64,000 bases of DNA from Torreya grandis (GCA_037957365.1 JARHVA010000006.1:9920501-9984500); one strand, 5' to 3'; shown: positions 11,651-24,194, counted from the stretch's first letter. Notes: generated by a model from the letters alone, not told the origin. Made by a program: numbers and translations.

Positions 11651-13689
11651 CAAATTTGCATGGCATGGTTTGATGGGGATTCAAGTGGATGAGAATCACA
11701 TGGGACATAGACACTTCTACATAGAAATTTGATATGCTATTAGGTGATAGGTGCTTTAATACACAAATCTAGATCAAATACGGCATGGCTATGTGGAGAG
11801 ACCTGCTCAGTAGAAATAAAACCATGCACTGACAATTCAATGCACATGAAGATCTTACAAAACTTGGAAGTGTAGTAGATTAGAGTTGTAGCACATGCAA
11901 AAAGATCCACATGAAGATAAAGAAAAGGTATACAACTGTCAAAAGAACACATGACAAGCTTTAATGGATGCTCAAAGGATAACCAATAGCCAATAAGTAG
12001 TTTAGAGCAAACATCCGAAGATAACATGGCAGATAGTGGGTGAAGTGATAAAGCATGACAAGATACAAGTTGTCAGGAGATATTTGATATTGAAATAACG
12101 ACACATAGGTCTGCAATATATGCACAACAAAGCTAGAAGTGAGAGTGAGCTCAGGATTCACAACCGAATGCTTAGATGATTGAATATCTCGTAGTCGTAA
12201 GGTACTAAAAGTGTGAGTACGCAGAAAATGTAATCATGGAAACTAAATCCCACTACCTTAATTTCTAAAAAAATTATATTAAATTTTGCAAATAAAACTC
12301 TACAAACTATTTTAAATAAAATCTATCACAAAAATATCTCTCATAAAACAATGCAACTAAAAACTATAATGGCTCTACCTTAGACAATATCTTAGGACTC
12401 CATAACTACTCTAATCCAATGTTTGAAATCGTCTAAGATTCACACAATAAAAACTTTGTTAATTTTATTCAATATGAGAGATTACATATATAGGCCTAAT
12501 TGACTCCTACAATAGTGGAGTTTAGGCTCATCGCAATCCCTATTAAAACTCACTCATTCCTATGTCTATGATGAGTTGTCTCAACAACTCATATATACAT
12601 ATAATAATATTCTAAAACACATTGACGTGCTAATATAATATTCAGTAGTATATGTCCTTTGTGAAGAACTCTAGCAGCTGAAGTTGGGACATGCCACTTC
12701 TTTGGGATCTGCTCTAGCTGGTGTTTCTTTGGGCTCTCCTCTAGTTGGTGCTTCTTTTGGTCTAGGGATGTCTGCTTCCCCTCCTGCCTCTTCTTCTTGA
12801 GCTACTTTTTCTATTGTTATAGTTGGAAGAGACTTCAACTTATCTAAAGGGGAGATAATTTAGTCTATTGAATTATCATTTATGACTAAGTATTTCCAGC
12901 ATGTCTTGTTAAGTTTATTGTCTCCATTCGAGTAGTTAGTAGAAACCATCTTAGTTACATCGATTGTGATGGTTGGGTTAAACTCCAAGTGCCTGGTCTT
13001 CTCCTTTGTGAAGCATAACGAATGTCAGGGAAAGGTTTCTTTTATCAAGTCCTCCCTGAACTAATTGATTGTACTAAGACTTATAATTAAGAAATACAAG
13101 GTTGTTATTTTGTGGATATTCGTACATGGTATTTTTGTTATTATTGTTCTATGTCTGCCTCTTGTTGATAGTTGAGTATCATAGTAGAATTTATCTAAAC
13201 TACAACTTGTACCTCTCCTCTCAAAGCATAATTGTGTGTCCCACTTTTTGGCACAAAGAGGTCACATACACTTCCTATCTCCCCTCAAAATATCTTAAGT
13301 TTTGGTCGTTGATATTAATCAAACATATGTGTTTTAGCTCATATATACAAAGATGTAGTGTATATACACATTTCCAAAATTTCCAAAATTTGTTAAAGTA
13401 TTTTTCAAGATTTATTTTTGAATTATTTAAAAAAACAAATGTCTGCGTAATGGGGCATAGCTTTATTCTTTGACCCACAACCTCTTGTCCCCATGATGGA
13501 TTTCTACGTTCAACATTTCTTATATATTGTTGATATTACCATTGTCCAACCTAATGGGGATTTTATTTTAAGATGTTAGTATGAGATTTGAGAGAAGTAC
13601 TATTGTTTATACAGAGATTCAAGAGGGTCCTTATCCAACATCTATTTTCCTAACTGGAGGTGCTTGGCCCTTTTCCTTTGTGGGGTTGC
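11651..13689. other. Unassigned 2 kb
   Basis: No clear gene. A minus-strand TATA-like CTATATATG with a following TTGAATAAAA (12465-12500) resembles an LTR promoter, so a decayed copia-type LTR may lie around 12.3-12.9 kb, but no ends or coding region confirm it. Confidence 0.3.
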
Positions 13690-14019
13690 CATTGTAATAA
13701 AATTACTTTACAAATAAAGTAGAATCACACCAATAGATCACAATATGATTGAAACATAGCATAATATATGAATTAATGATGAGCCACTTCGAGGGGGCAG
13801 CCTCCACAACCATACAATAAGAACAAAATTCGCACTATTATGAGCAAATTCTAACGACTACTTCCTATATATAGCCTAATTATGTTATGGACACACCCTA
13901 TGACGACCCTACTACCAATATGAAACTATAGAAATGATCGTATGACTTCAATAAAGGTTATGCTAGCCACAAGTTGGCCACACATAACCCCATCCATGCT
14001 ATAGGTTAAGGATGTAGCA
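13690..14019 (-). repeat. 3' LTR of E10
   Basis: On the minus strand a purine tract GAAGGGAAGGGG immediately precedes TGCTACATCC at 14019, fitting polypurine tract plus LTR start. A TATA-like CTATATATAGG lies about 145 bp inside (near 13873). The far edge near 13690 is a guess among several TG dinucleotides. Confidence 0.55.
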
Positions 14020-14049
14020 TGCCCCTTCCCTTCAAACCAATGTTGTCCC

Positions 14050-14380
14050 CAACGTTGACAAGCTTGAATGGTGCTACACAAACTCTTCCTTCCCCCATGT
14101 CACATCTTGAATGTCCAAATTCTTCCACTTGATCAGATATTTAGTAATTATTCATGTCCTCAACCTCTTAGCGCGCATCTAAAGGATTTCTTTAGATTCC
14201 GAAATTAACTCTACCTTCCTCATCAAGATTTGGTAACTCTGTCCAGGTGGAAACCTTTTTTCCAACTACTTTTTTCAAGCATGAAACATGGAAGATTGGA
14301 TGTATTTTCATTGACTGAGGTAAATCCAATTTGTATGCTACACTACTAATGTTCTACAATACTTGATAAGGGCCATAACA
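14050..14380 (-). pseudogene. Integrase tail and chromodomain-like end of E10 pol
   Basis: Minus strand shows [37 protein letters not shown], then YLIKWKNLDIQDVTWGKEEF. The last matches the chromodomain-like YLVKW-x-DATWE end that targets chromoviruses to marked chromatin. A stop interrupts it. The purine tract of the 3' LTR follows directly. Confidence 0.75.
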
Positions 14381-14749
14381 CTTAGGTGAAAGCTTGTTAT
14401 CTTTGTTCTGTTGTGTCAAGGGCATTTGTTTATATGGCTATAATCACACCAAAATCCAATCTCCAACTCCAAAATGTCTTTCATTGTGGTGTTGGTTAGC
14501 TCTCTACTTCATGTAGTTTTGTGCCATTGCCAAGTTCTTTTAGAGACTAGAAAGTACCTCTTGTTGGCGTTGAATGTGTTATGAAACTGTTTGAACCTTT
14601 GGCTGTACCCTCAAGAATGAGGTGACAGATGGTGAATGGTACCCATACAGTGCTAAAAATGGAGATATGTTGGATGAGGTATGGAAAGAAGTGTTATACC
14701 ACTATTTTGTGAGTGCAAACCATTGAACCCATCTCTCTTGTTTATCCAA

Positions 14750-15090
14750 AGCAAAGCAATAGAGATAATCCTCTAAACTTGTTTACCACCTTAGTTTGCC
14801 CATCAAACTAGGGATGATATGACAAACTACGTGCTAGCTGAGTACCTAAACATGAGAATAAATCAGCCCAAAAATTACTTGTAAATATAGGATCATGATC
14901 ACTTACTATAATTTTTGGTGTCCCATGTAACTTTTGAACTATATCCATAAAAGTTGTTACAACTATACCGGCTATGAATACATGTGACAAGGCACAAAAA
15001 CAGGGATATTTGGTGAGTCTATCCACGACTACACGATTACATTTTTTAGATTTAGGCAATCTTGTGATGAAATCCATGGAAACCTCCTAG
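14750..15090 (-). pseudogene. Integrase catalytic core of E10
   Basis: Reads [12 protein letters not shown] (first Asp), [37 protein letters not shown] (second Asp), SYHP, a stop, then FDGQTKVVNK. The last should be GQTE; the catalytic Glu is Lys. The zinc-binding part lies around 15.1-15.4 kb in broken form. Confidence 0.8.
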
Positions 15091-15689
15091 CACCTCTGGC
15101 TAGAAATAGATAGAGGTTGTAAAAGACCTGGGGTTTTAATTGTCTCACACTTGTTTTGTTAACACACCATGCATTCTACCACAAATTTTTGAACATCCCT
15201 TTTGAGCTCTTCCCAAAAGAAATCCTACTTAATTCTATGATAAGTCTTTAAGAAGCCAGATTGCCCACCCATTGGAGACCTATGAAGTTTCAAAAGAATT
15301 TTAGTTTTAAGGGTTGAGTTCTTGCATAGGTACAACCTAGCCTTGTACCACAGAGCATCCCTTTTCCATTCAACTATGTCTAACATGCTCTAATCTTGTT
15401 GGAGCTTCTGAATGAGATTTTTATGTCATTCTTCCATTCTGAGCTTGCCACATCTACCCAATCTGCCTGTTATATGTACATGGCACACAACAATGCCTTT
15501 GTGGACTTATCCCTCCTAGATGGTGCATCAACCACTACATTCTCTTTCCCTTTCTTATAATTGATCTTAAAGTCATAACCCAACATCTTTGTGACCCATT
15601 TGTTCCTCGGGTGATAACCGTTGCTCTAAGAAGTATTTTAGACTATAATGATTTGACTTCACATTGAAGTATCATTCCATTATATATGG

Positions 15690-16900
15690 TCTCCATTGTT
15701 TGACTGCATGAAAGACAGTTATCATTTCCTTCTCATAAATGGGTTTGAATAGATTTTTACTTTTGAGTTGGTGACTCTCAAATGCAATGGGATGTCCCTA
15801 TTGCATGAGTATTGCTCCCATACCATACCCTAAGGGATCACATTCCACAGTGAAGGTTTTGGAAAATTCTAGGGTAGCTAGAACCAGAGTGGTGCACATG
15901 GCCTCCTTCAACTTCTCAAATGCTTTGGTGGCTGCGTCATTCCAATGGAAAGAGTCCTTCAATAGTGTTGTTAATGGTTTTGCTATGTTTCCATAATTCT
16001 TTACAAATCTGCAATAGTAGCTCGTAAGCCCTAAGAAGCTCCGTAGGTTCTTTAGGGTTGGAGGTACTCTCCATTCTACTATGACCTTGATCTTATGAGG
16101 GTCCACTTTGACGCCTTCATGAGAGACAATGTAACCCAAGTATTCGACCTTCTTTACTCCAAAAGCGCACTTGGAAGGCTTGGCATAAAGATAATGTTGT
16201 TCAAGATTTCCCAAAACTTGATTGACATGATGTTAGTGCTCCTTCCATGTTTTACCATAGATTAAGCTATCATCAAAGAACACCAAGACATATGTCCACA
16301 TAAATGGCCTAAAGATAGAATTCATCAAACTTTGAAATGTAGATGGTGTATTTGTGAGGCCAAAAGACATCACCAATAATTCATAGTGGCCCTCGTGTTC
16401 AGAATGTCGTCATATGTCTCGTCTCTTATTCTAATTTGATGATACCCTGAACACATATCTAGTTTTGTAAAATAAACAAGACCATGTAATTCATCTAGCA
16501 AATCATCAAATACTGGAATAGGAAACTTATCTTTGATGGTGTTCTTGTTGAGTTCTCTGTAGTCCGGACATGTGCGCCAAGTGTCATCCTTTTTATGCAC
16601 CATCACCACTAGAAACAAATTAGCATTCCGACTATGACAAATGAATTAGCTTCCAACATCTGTTGTACCATCTTTTTGATCTCACTCTTTTGCACATGCA
16701 AGTAACTATAAGGTCTGATGCTCAGTGATTGGCTCCCTGGTACTAGTTGAATTGCATGATCATGATCTTTTTTAGGAGGCAATCCTTTCGGTATATCACC
16801 AAAAACAACTGGCATGCAAAAGTGGATCAGATGAACTGACCTTCCTCTGAGGAGTAGTTTTCACTAGGTCCAAGGTTAAACCTAGGAAATATATATTCTC
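15690..16900 (-). pseudogene. Reverse transcriptase-RNase H of E10
   Basis: Pre-RT DIPKGLPPKKDHDHAI (about 16770-16815) leads to [39 protein letters not shown] and, after a gap, [10 protein letters not shown] (about 16270). The FFDD active site is intact, unlike E1. It continues KCAFGVKKVEYLGYIVSHEG, SFLGLTSYYCRFVKNYGNIA and the RNase H start TFTVECDPLGYGMGAILMQ (about 15800-15860), where the usual CDAS is CDPL. Broken by stops at several points. Confidence 0.82.
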
Positions 16901-16930
16901 GTATCTGAGCATCACCTCCCTTAGATAGGA

Positions 16931-18440
16931 GTTAGTCTATAAGTCAGGTTAACGATATATTTAACATTTGCAAATTACTTGCTTGTATGAGATAGGGTGA
17001 ATTCTATTCCTTAGTTTTGAGTCCCATCCTTATGAGGATGCACATGTGTGGCCTCAAGAGAATGGACTGGGGTGCATACTTGTACAGTATACAGCTTGTG
17101 CACTCATACCCATACTTGTACTGTACAAGTATCTTGAATTTTCTAATTTTTTTTTCATTCATGGACATATACATATATAATTTTCATAGCTAATGCAAAT
17201 GAACCGTACACTCTATGCATTCATGTTTTGGGAATCCACACTAGATGCTGCACACTTGCACCCTATGCATCCTTGCACTGCTGCATCTAAGTAACCTTGG
17301 TTTTAAGGAATGCAGCCTCAAATTTCACACGTGGAGTTATACAGCAGGTAGTAGGTTGGATTCTTTTTGAAATTTTGTTTTTTAGATAGTTGTATACAGC
17401 TGGTGGTAGGTGGGATTCTTTTTGAATTTCTGTTTTTTAGATAGTTGTTTATTTAACTAGTTTCTTTTCTAGGTTTATACATCTCTTTAGTTCTTCTTTA
17501 TGTTGGAAAGATTTGTTTTTGGAACCATCATGTTGGGAGAAATTAAAACCGACATTTTGGGTACTGTACGTGTACCCATCCTCGGTAAAATAAATGAAAT
17601 ATTAAATTGCTTTGAGAAATTGTAGCAACATTGTCAACCTTACATAATAAAGAGTTTATAGGTTCTCATAAAGGGAAGACAAGTTGGCTCCTCAATCAAT
17701 CATAAATACAAGAAACAACATACCCTTAGTTCCCATGTATATGGTCATGCCTCTTTAATTGATTTAAAATAGATCGCCACAAATCACCTATACCAATTCC
17801 ACTGTCTCTGTTTAGATTTTCTGGTCTCTTTTTTATTTCAATAGTTTCTCTTACCTTCCTTTTCCAATAAGCTTCTTTATGTGTATAGGGAATCAGCCAT
17901 GCCTCTTTTTTGCAAATCCTGAGGCTGCTCTTGGTTTTGTGCAGCTATTGTTGCTTTGTGGTCCTAATTGCTAATTTTCGGCTCACTAGTATGGCTATTT
18001 TGAAGATCCAGCATTGAAATTTGTCTAATAACCTAATTGATAATGTTTTTATCCCACTGCAGTTGAACTCAAATTCATAAATGTATCGAAAACGTTGCCT
18101 GCATCTGTAATGTCTTCATACAGCTTACTTAGTTTGATGTTCTCAGTGATTCAGATTTACTTATGGCATCCAATAGGTGGTTTAAGACCATTTTAACAGA
18201 GCTTGTCACATTGAGACTCATCCTGATTAAATTTACATTCTATTTGCATGGTTTCTTTTTTATTATTGACTGTCGAAGCTACATTTAACTGCTTTCATTA
18301 GACCTCTTTATACAGTTTACAATATACAATCTTACTTTTATGATTGTGTCTTTACCATTTGCGCTTCATACTTTTTATTTTGGCAAGGAGAGAGCTTCAA
18401 ATAGTGATCTTGAATGCTTTCACTGATTTGGTCTATGCAG
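16931..18440. other. Presumed CRY-DASH intron/upstream sequence
   Basis: No exon that could precede exon A was recognised; the expected upstream CRY-DASH text (around LPVYC and FPKTG) is not here. T-rich composition suits an intron. Contents noted are a 55-bp tandem duplication and a small palindrome, ACTTGTACTGTACAAGT, near 17115. Confidence 0.5.
17338..17447. repeat. 55-bp tandem duplication
   Basis: TATACAGCAGGTAGTAGG at 17338 recurs as TATACAGCTGGTGGTAGG at 17393; both units end TTTTTTAGATAGTTG. Two copies with a few substitutions. Confidence 0.85.
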
Positions 18441-18580
18441 AATTGCGAGCTCAGTTTTTACTAGAGAGCCTGGTTGACTTGAAGAGCAACCTGCTGAAAA
18501 GAGGTTCCAATTTACTCATTAAATATGGAAAGCCAGAAGAAGTGCTTCCAGCTATCGCTCAATCTTTTGGAGCTCATACA
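18441..18580 (+). CDS. CRY3: Cryptochrome-DASH exon A (photolyase domain)
   Basis: Encodes ELRAQFLLESLVDLKSNLLK and then KYGKPEEVLPAIAQSFGAHT, the N-terminal alpha/beta (antenna) domain of CRY-DASH flavoproteins, which bind FAD and a folate antenna and repair UV lesions in single-stranded or looped DNA; the plant protein is sent to organelles. The acceptor TATGCAG ends at 18440 (phase 1). I place the donor at GTTAGG (18581) because joining to exon B then gives the family reading AHT-VYAQKETC. A stronger-looking GTAACT at 18586 would break the frame. The preceding exon was not found. Confidence 0.85.
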
Positions 18581-18781
18581 GTTAGGTAACTGTTTGCTTT
18601 CATTGCCTGATAATGAAGTGGAAGCACTTGCTGCATGAGTTATTTAGATCTCAGAGACTATTTTTCTCTTTCCCAAAAGTAGTCCATTTAATGTCAATGA
18701 AGTTGTTTCTCTTTTCAAATCAGTTGTTTCACATTAAAAGCATGGATTCCTTTAACCTGACAGAAAGTAAAACATATCCAG

Positions 18782-18997
18782 GTTTATGCTCAAAAGGAAA
18801 CGTGTAATGAAGAAGTAATGGTAGAAAAGCATGTCATGAAGGGTTTGGAAAAAATAACCCTCTCATCAGGTGGATCTACTAGTTTAAAGGCTAGTAGTCC
18901 AATGTTGCAACTAGTTTGGGGGAGTACTATGTATCATTTGGAGGATTTGCCATTCAAGACAGAACATATACCTGATGTGTATACACAATTCCGAAAG
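18782..18997 (+). CDS. CRY3: Cryptochrome-DASH exon B
   Basis: 216 bp, 72 codons, no stops, flanked by AG (18780-18781) and GTGAGT (18998). It starts VYAQKETCNEEVMVEKHVMK and ends LVWGSTMYHLEDLPF...PDVYTQFRK. Plant CRY3 proteins share the KETC-EE-VE motif, the WGSTMYH-DLPF block and DVYTQFRK, which together end the antenna domain. Phase 0 at both ends. The relaxed GGSTSLKASSP stretch sits where plant homologues vary. Confidence 0.92.
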
Positions 18998-19319
18998 GTG
19001 AGTTATTAATTACCTTTGTTCACTAAGAGGGCTTCCTTCAATATGTGGAACCTGTTGATTTAGAAGACGTCAATATTGAGAAGCAAATGGTGAAAGTGAT
19101 TTTTTTCCAGCTCTTTTAATTTATTTGGAAATGCAGATGGTCAATATTGCAATCATGATAACCAAGCATAAACTTTTTATAACACTAGCACATGCATTCT
19201 TGTCATTCCTTTTCAAAACAACAGAGGCAAAAGTAAGGAATCAATACAAGTACTGTCTTTTTAGAATTAATATTGCCAAATTTGGGTATCCCTAGAATTT
19301 GACTAATCAATTTCCTCAG

Positions 19320-19463
19320 GCGGTAGAATCAAAGTCCAAAGTCCGAACTTTTTATAGGTTGCCAGCATTACTTGGACCGCTTCCAAAGAATGGTATTAAT
19401 GAAATTGTTGAGTGGGGCAAGATCCCTACACTTGGTCAGCTAGGATGGTGTACCAAAGACAAG
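19320..19463 (+). CDS. CRY3: Cryptochrome-DASH exon C
   Basis: 144 bp, 48 codons, no stops, acceptor TTTCCTCAG and donor GTAAGG. It reads AVESKSKVRTFYRLPALLGP then EWGKIPTLGQLG, matching the interdomain linker of plant CRY-DASH (SVEAK, LGPxP, W-x-PTL-LG). The next exons, carrying the FAD-binding helical domain, were not found anywhere in the following 44 kb. The gene is therefore either a fragment or has a giant intron filled with the transposons described here. Confidence 0.9.
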
Positions 19464-19508
19464 GTAAGGAAATTTTCAGCATCTAATTTACTTGAAAAAG
19501 TAGGACTT

Positions 19509-19695
19509 ACATTTTTGTATAGAATGAAGTAATAAATGATGTATATGTTGGCGGAGTTGTATTTGGAAATTGTATGCAGAACAAAAGAAACTAATATTTA
19601 AAAATGAAAAATAAAAATCAGTGATAAAATCTGTTTATTGTAGAACTTGTTGACTTCAGCATTAATGATACACTTGTATTCAAACAAAATTGTTG
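19509..19695 (+). repeat. Intronic direct repeat, left copy
   Basis: From ACATTTTTGTATAGAATG to CAAACAAAATTGTTG this intron segment is nearly repeated at 35310-35509. The copies differ by a small A/T-rich insertion near 35405 and a few substitutions. The two copies bracket 15.6 kb of repeat DNA. Confidence 0.93.
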
Positions 19696-20150
19696 AACAC
19701 AACTCTCTACTGAGAGGGGGGGGTTGAATCAGTAGATCATTTAAAACTAGTTTTTTAAACCTTTTAGAGAAGATACAGATGCATATGCATATTAAAGAAC
19801 AGATGCAGAAATCACACACACAAAAACACATTACACCATATTTATATGTGGAAACCCTGTTGACAATTTTGCCCCCCACAGGGCAAATTGTCACCCCTAC
19901 TATTCGGAACTTTGCTATGGTGCCAAGTTTGTCTTGTGAATCAGTTTTGGGGTCCTTAAATGACCATTTACAGCCACCCAAGTGGCCATCTACAGCGAAT
20001 TTTATTCATTCAGAGGTTTCCAAGGAGCTTGCTTGATTACAGCCAAATGTGCAAATACAGCCAAGACATACAAGCTGTAAGTTTAGTTATTTTGTCTTCC
20101 CAAGGAATTTTTTCGGGCTATAAGAGGTGGACTATTTCTTCGGACATTTT
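19691..20150 (+). mobile_element. LTR-start-like sequence of the 19.7-35.3 kb block
   Basis: TGTTGAACACAACTC is followed by CTGAGAGGGGGGGGTTGAAT, a motif I associate with the start of some plant LTR elements. At the other end of the block, near 35303, the text ends ...TTGCCAACA. TG...CA ends suggest one large host element, but no coding region or clean target duplication confirms it. Confidence 0.35.
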
Positions 20151-21161
20151 GTTCGAGAGAAAGCTCTCAAAGGACTGTGTAAAACTCCAAAAAAATGACA
20201 AAGTGGCAATCGTTCAAAGCTTATTTTCTTCGGACTTTTTGTTCGAAAGAAAAGGGGAAAAGCACAGTTGAGAAGACCCTTCGGGAAGGTCCAATTCAAA
20301 AGTCCCGAAGGGTATGTACCCTTTGGGTTGCTTCACTTTATGGTTTTCAAGTCAAGTCGAAAGTTCCAAGGGATGGTTTCAAAAAGCCCGGGTGCCCTTC
20401 AAAAAGCCCGAGTGCCCTACAATTCTTCCAAAGGACACTTTTGAAGGTAGACATGCCCTTGCAGAGGTCACTTGGTCGGTGAAGTGGACCTTTTCAATTC
20501 TTTCGAAGGGCACTCCTGAAAGACATAGCTCTTGCGGAGGACATCTGGGCATCGTGTAGGGACATTTACAATTTCCCCGAAGCATATGTGCCCTTGCGGG
20601 AGACACTTCAAGCATGAAGAAGACCTTGGCAAAAATTTCGAAAGACAATTCATTTTTCCGAAGGATACCTGCCCTTGCGGAGGGCACTTGGTCCGTGGCA
20701 GGACCCTTTCAAAAGTTCTGAAGGGTATTTTTAGGGAAGCAGAAGCCCTTGCGGAGGGCACCTCCATAAAGCGAAGGACAAAAGCAAATGTTCCCAAAGG
20801 GCACTTGCCCTTTGGGGAAAAGATAGCCAAAGGAGACGAATTCCTTCAGACTTTCGAAGTCCAAAGAAATTCGGGAGGATAAAAACTCGAAGAAAATAAA
20901 AAGAACAAAGGCAAAGAAGGATCCTTCAGAATAATTGTCAAACAGGAAATCCACGGGAATTTGAAGTAAGCGAAAGTCCGAAAAAATCATAGGGCAAGAC
21001 ATAAAAGCCTAAAAGAATAAATTCGGGAAAATTGGCAAGGAAACAAATTCCTTCGGACTTTTTGTCCAAAGGAATTCCTTCGGACAAAAAGTTCGAAGGA
21101 ACAAGGACAGTTTCAAAAAACCCAATAAAAAAGACAAAGGTGTAAGCAAAGTCCAAAAAAG
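20150..21161 (-). repeat. Degenerate CCTTCGG repeat field, left arm
   Basis: Imperfect 35-60 bp units built around CCCTTCGGAACTTTTG on the minus strand (seen here as CAAAAGTTCTGAAGGG, CTTGCGGAGGGCACTT and relatives) recur at least ten times. Open frames across it reflect repetition, not a gene. It resumes after the solo LTR at 22808-22990 with CCTTTGGACAATTTGTCC. Confidence 0.7.
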
Positions 21162-22807
21162 TGAAATATCCCGAGCCAATTTTTTTTAATTTTTTAGATA
21201 TTGGATTTCAACATTCAAGTAAATACCGTTAAGGTTAGAAGATAAACCCAAATGTAATGAAACAACTCTGCTACTTTAGATGCTAGAAATGGAACTCAAC
21301 GTCCAGTATGTGCTACCCAATCCAAGGCGGAGTAGGGGCGACCATAAGACGGAGTAAATTACAAACAAAGTAACTCTACGTCAAGTATGTGCTACCCAAT
21401 CCAAGGCGGAGTAAGGGGCTACCATATGACGGAGTGAAATTAATAACAATGCTTTAATTGGAAATACTGAAAAATGAAACTACTCTACACCCAGCATGTG
21501 CTTGCTAACCCCAGAAGGGAAAGTAGCTACCATAGGGCGGAGCTCTACACCCAAAATGTGCTTGCTAACCCCAATAGGGAAAGTAGCTACCATAGGGCGG
21601 AGCTAAAAACTAATACAATAACTTAATAGAAACTGAACCTTTGAAATCAGATTTGAACAAGTAATGAATGGCTGCTAGTACTACTGTCAGCTTACAAAAT
21701 AAGAAGAATTTGCTCTTAGAAAGAAGAAAAACCAGCCACCTATTAATTTCTTCAGATGTTCATAACTCACACAAAACTTATTCAATCTTCCTGCTTTCTG
21801 ATGCAAAGTCTCTTCCTTAAGATGGCGCCCAAGTTAGCATCAAAATTCAGACCCAATCTGCATCCAAAACTTGTTACACAATTTCCAATGCAAACCCCAA
21901 AGGGCGTCCCAGCTGAATAGGGCGATTTGCTCTAGAAATAAATTGCAAGCTTGAAAAATTCTATAAATTAGAGCAAGGGGGCGCCTAAGCCTAGCCAAGA
22001 TAATGAAATGCTACCCAGAACCTTTTTTTTTGTATTTTCTGATTTATGAATAAAAACCTAGATCTGTTTTATACAGAATACAATAACTGAAACACTAATA
22101 ATACCGAATAAACTAACAATGAAATAAATGAAATCATTACATAAGTAAACACAAATATCAATGACTGAATCACCACTAGATGCTGTCTTGCAAGCATGAA
22201 GCGATGCCCTAGCTAGGAGGCCTTCATTCCCCGAAGCAGTTCCAAAGCCAAAGCGGCAGCATAACAATGTATTAGACCAAGATGATAAAATGAGAACCCA
22301 ATGCTTTCTTTTATAGGCTTCAGTTGGCCTCCCTTGAAGCCTTATCTCCAAAAGTGGCGCCCCTTTCCATGCAATGATGGCGCCCCCTCTTCAAGTCCCC
22401 CTTTTAAAATAACATTAAGCTATTTTGACTAGGCCAAGGTGAACGTTAAAATATAATGTTATTTTTTTTTAAAAAGTGATATTAACTTATTTCACCGAGA
22501 CCGCATTCTGAAGCCCAAAACTGAATGAGTCAACTGAAAGGGAAAGTTAACTCCTCGAGACGACCCTGCTAGCTGCCAAAAATAGAATTTACTAAAAATA
22601 GTAAATTCCTGGAAATGCTCAGAAAGCCGAAACAAACATACCTCTGCGAAGCTCTTGAAAAACCCAAAAAGAATTCGCCATCAAAACTCCGAGCAAGGAC
22701 ATCCTAAAAAATAGGAAACCCTAATTTGCACCTTCCGAATAGCCTACGGATTTCCAAAACTAGGCCAACGGACACTGTGAGATCAGATTTGAGAAGGGGA
22801 CATTACA
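21162..22807 (-). mobile_element. Solo LTR of the E3 family with 5-bp target duplication
   Basis: Minus strand starts TGTAATGTCCCCTTCTC at 22807 and ends ...GATATTTCA at 21162. It follows the E3 LTR throughout (GGAAATCCGTAGGCTATTCG, the ATGCTGC-GCTTTGGC segment, the CTATGGTAGCTAC repeats). AAAAG flanks both sides (21157-21161 and 22808-22812), a perfect target duplication. No internal region: a classic product of recombination between two LTRs. Confidence 0.93.
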
Positions 22808-22990
22808 AAAAGAGAAAAGGAAATGCCAAGCCCTAGAAAGAGAAGAGACAAAGAGTCCTTTGGACAATTTGTCCGAAGGATGAAAACTAAAATAAAGCCC
22901 GAATCTCGAATTAAAGCAAAATACGGGAAAAGCCAGAGAAAACACGAAGTGAACTGAGCATGATCAATAGTAGGAATAGAGACGTAAGCA

Positions 22991-23576
22991 CAAACAGGAC
23001 TGAGCCAGAAATGAACAAGAAGAAAGACAAATGCAGAAATAGAGGCATGAGCAAAGATTAAAGCAGAACTGAACATGGACATAAGCATGAATAGTAAATA
23101 AAACCAACGCATAATAAAGACAAAGGCAGGATAAACAAGGATCATGCACAGACTAACGTGAGTGACTCCAACGAAGTGAACGCGTTCAAGAAAACAAACA
23201 TGCTTCAATTCTGAAAATAGAGTTGTCTTGCATGATGAATGGACAAAGCGTTGAACGTTTCAAACAACTAGAAATTCCATGCACGCACTCTCGTTTTCTC
23301 AAATCTTGAAACGTTTCAGCGGTTCAAACGCAATTCTTAATTTGGCATTTACATTGATTTCATGCAAAGGGGAGACTTTCAAAAGTTTCAGTAGTTCGAG
23401 TGAATTTGACTACTCTTGTTTTGAAGTTGACTAGTTTTCAAGTCAAGACATCTATTCATAGATTTCATGCATCCAAATCTTGTCTTTTTCTTCTTTTTTC
23501 AATGCAAGAAATTTTCATGCAAGACAAAATAGACTTTTGTAAAGGCTGAGTTGGTTTGAGTTTATTCCCTCTCTAT
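22991..23576. other. Unassigned sequence in left arm
   Basis: Short words such as AAGCATGAATAG and AAACGTTTCA recur loosely. A resemblance to the reverse complement of parts of 31.1-31.4 kb (TGCATACGTCTC, GTTGACACACTTCG) suits the inverted-arm idea but is weak. No coding. Confidence 0.35.
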
Positions 23577-24194
23577 TTTCAATGCCAATCTCTTGGCTTG
23601 TAAATTTCTATATTAATGGTTTTTTCAGCCTTGTAAAATCGATCCCTCTTCGTAAGACTAGACTCTGCCATTGGTGAGTTGTGTAACCTCTTCAATCAAT
23701 AGAAAGACTGTACTTTCAAATTTCAAGTGCTGGCATAGTGTACATTCACTCAACAATTTGCATACATGGTAGATTTCTCTCCCTTTTCAAATTCTGATTC
23801 GTACTTAGTTGCTAGCTCATCATGTTATGTAGGTCATGTTCAGTGTTTTATATGTCTTTTGCTGAAGCTGTAAGTGGATGTTAGGTGGCTGCAAAGTGTC
23901 TTGTATCAGACCTCTCTCCATCATTTTCCCTCACGTTTTTGTCATTGGATCGAACCTTCTCATGAAAAATTTATGCATAGTGATCAATTGAAACCAAAGG
24001 TCTTCCTTTTCCCTTGTTTGATTCAGTGTTCAAGGTTCCAAGCAAAGTGGATCAACATTTTGGTGTATCACCGTCATTAGGTAGGATTTCCCTTTCAAGT
24101 TTCTTTCTCCCTTTTCCATGGTAGATTCGCAACACAGAGTAGAGATCTGCATTGATACATCTTACAAGAACCAGCGTTCGCTAGAGGTTCTTCT
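23577..24194 (+). repeat. Array module, forward copy
   Basis: Starts TTTTCAATGCCAATCTCTTGG and continues through all modules of the 28.8-30.75 kb array, in the opposite orientation. It includes the 68-codon open frame at 23874-24080. It stops at GAGGTTCTTCT where the copia LTR begins. Confidence 0.9.

Larger units (their letters stand above)
13690..16930 (-). mobile_element. Decayed chromovirus-type Ty3/gypsy element E10
   Basis: Minus-strand order from high to low coordinates: pre-RT, RT, RNase H, integrase, chromodomain-like tail, purine tract, 3' LTR. Wording is chromoviral throughout ([47 protein letters not shown]). Gag, protease and the 5' LTR are absent; similarity stops near 16.93 kb. 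Multiple stops and shifts make it non-coding. Confidence 0.85.

Noticed and set aside
12660..13480. Host gene on either strand (Pro/Glu-rich minus frame near 12.7 kb; 123-codon plus frame at 13.1 kb)
   Set aside because: Low-complexity or membrane-like chance frames with no family motif or splice structure.
20195..21002. Open frames on both strands across the CCTTCGG field
   Set aside because: Frames on opposite strands reflect the repeat's composition; no conserved domain.
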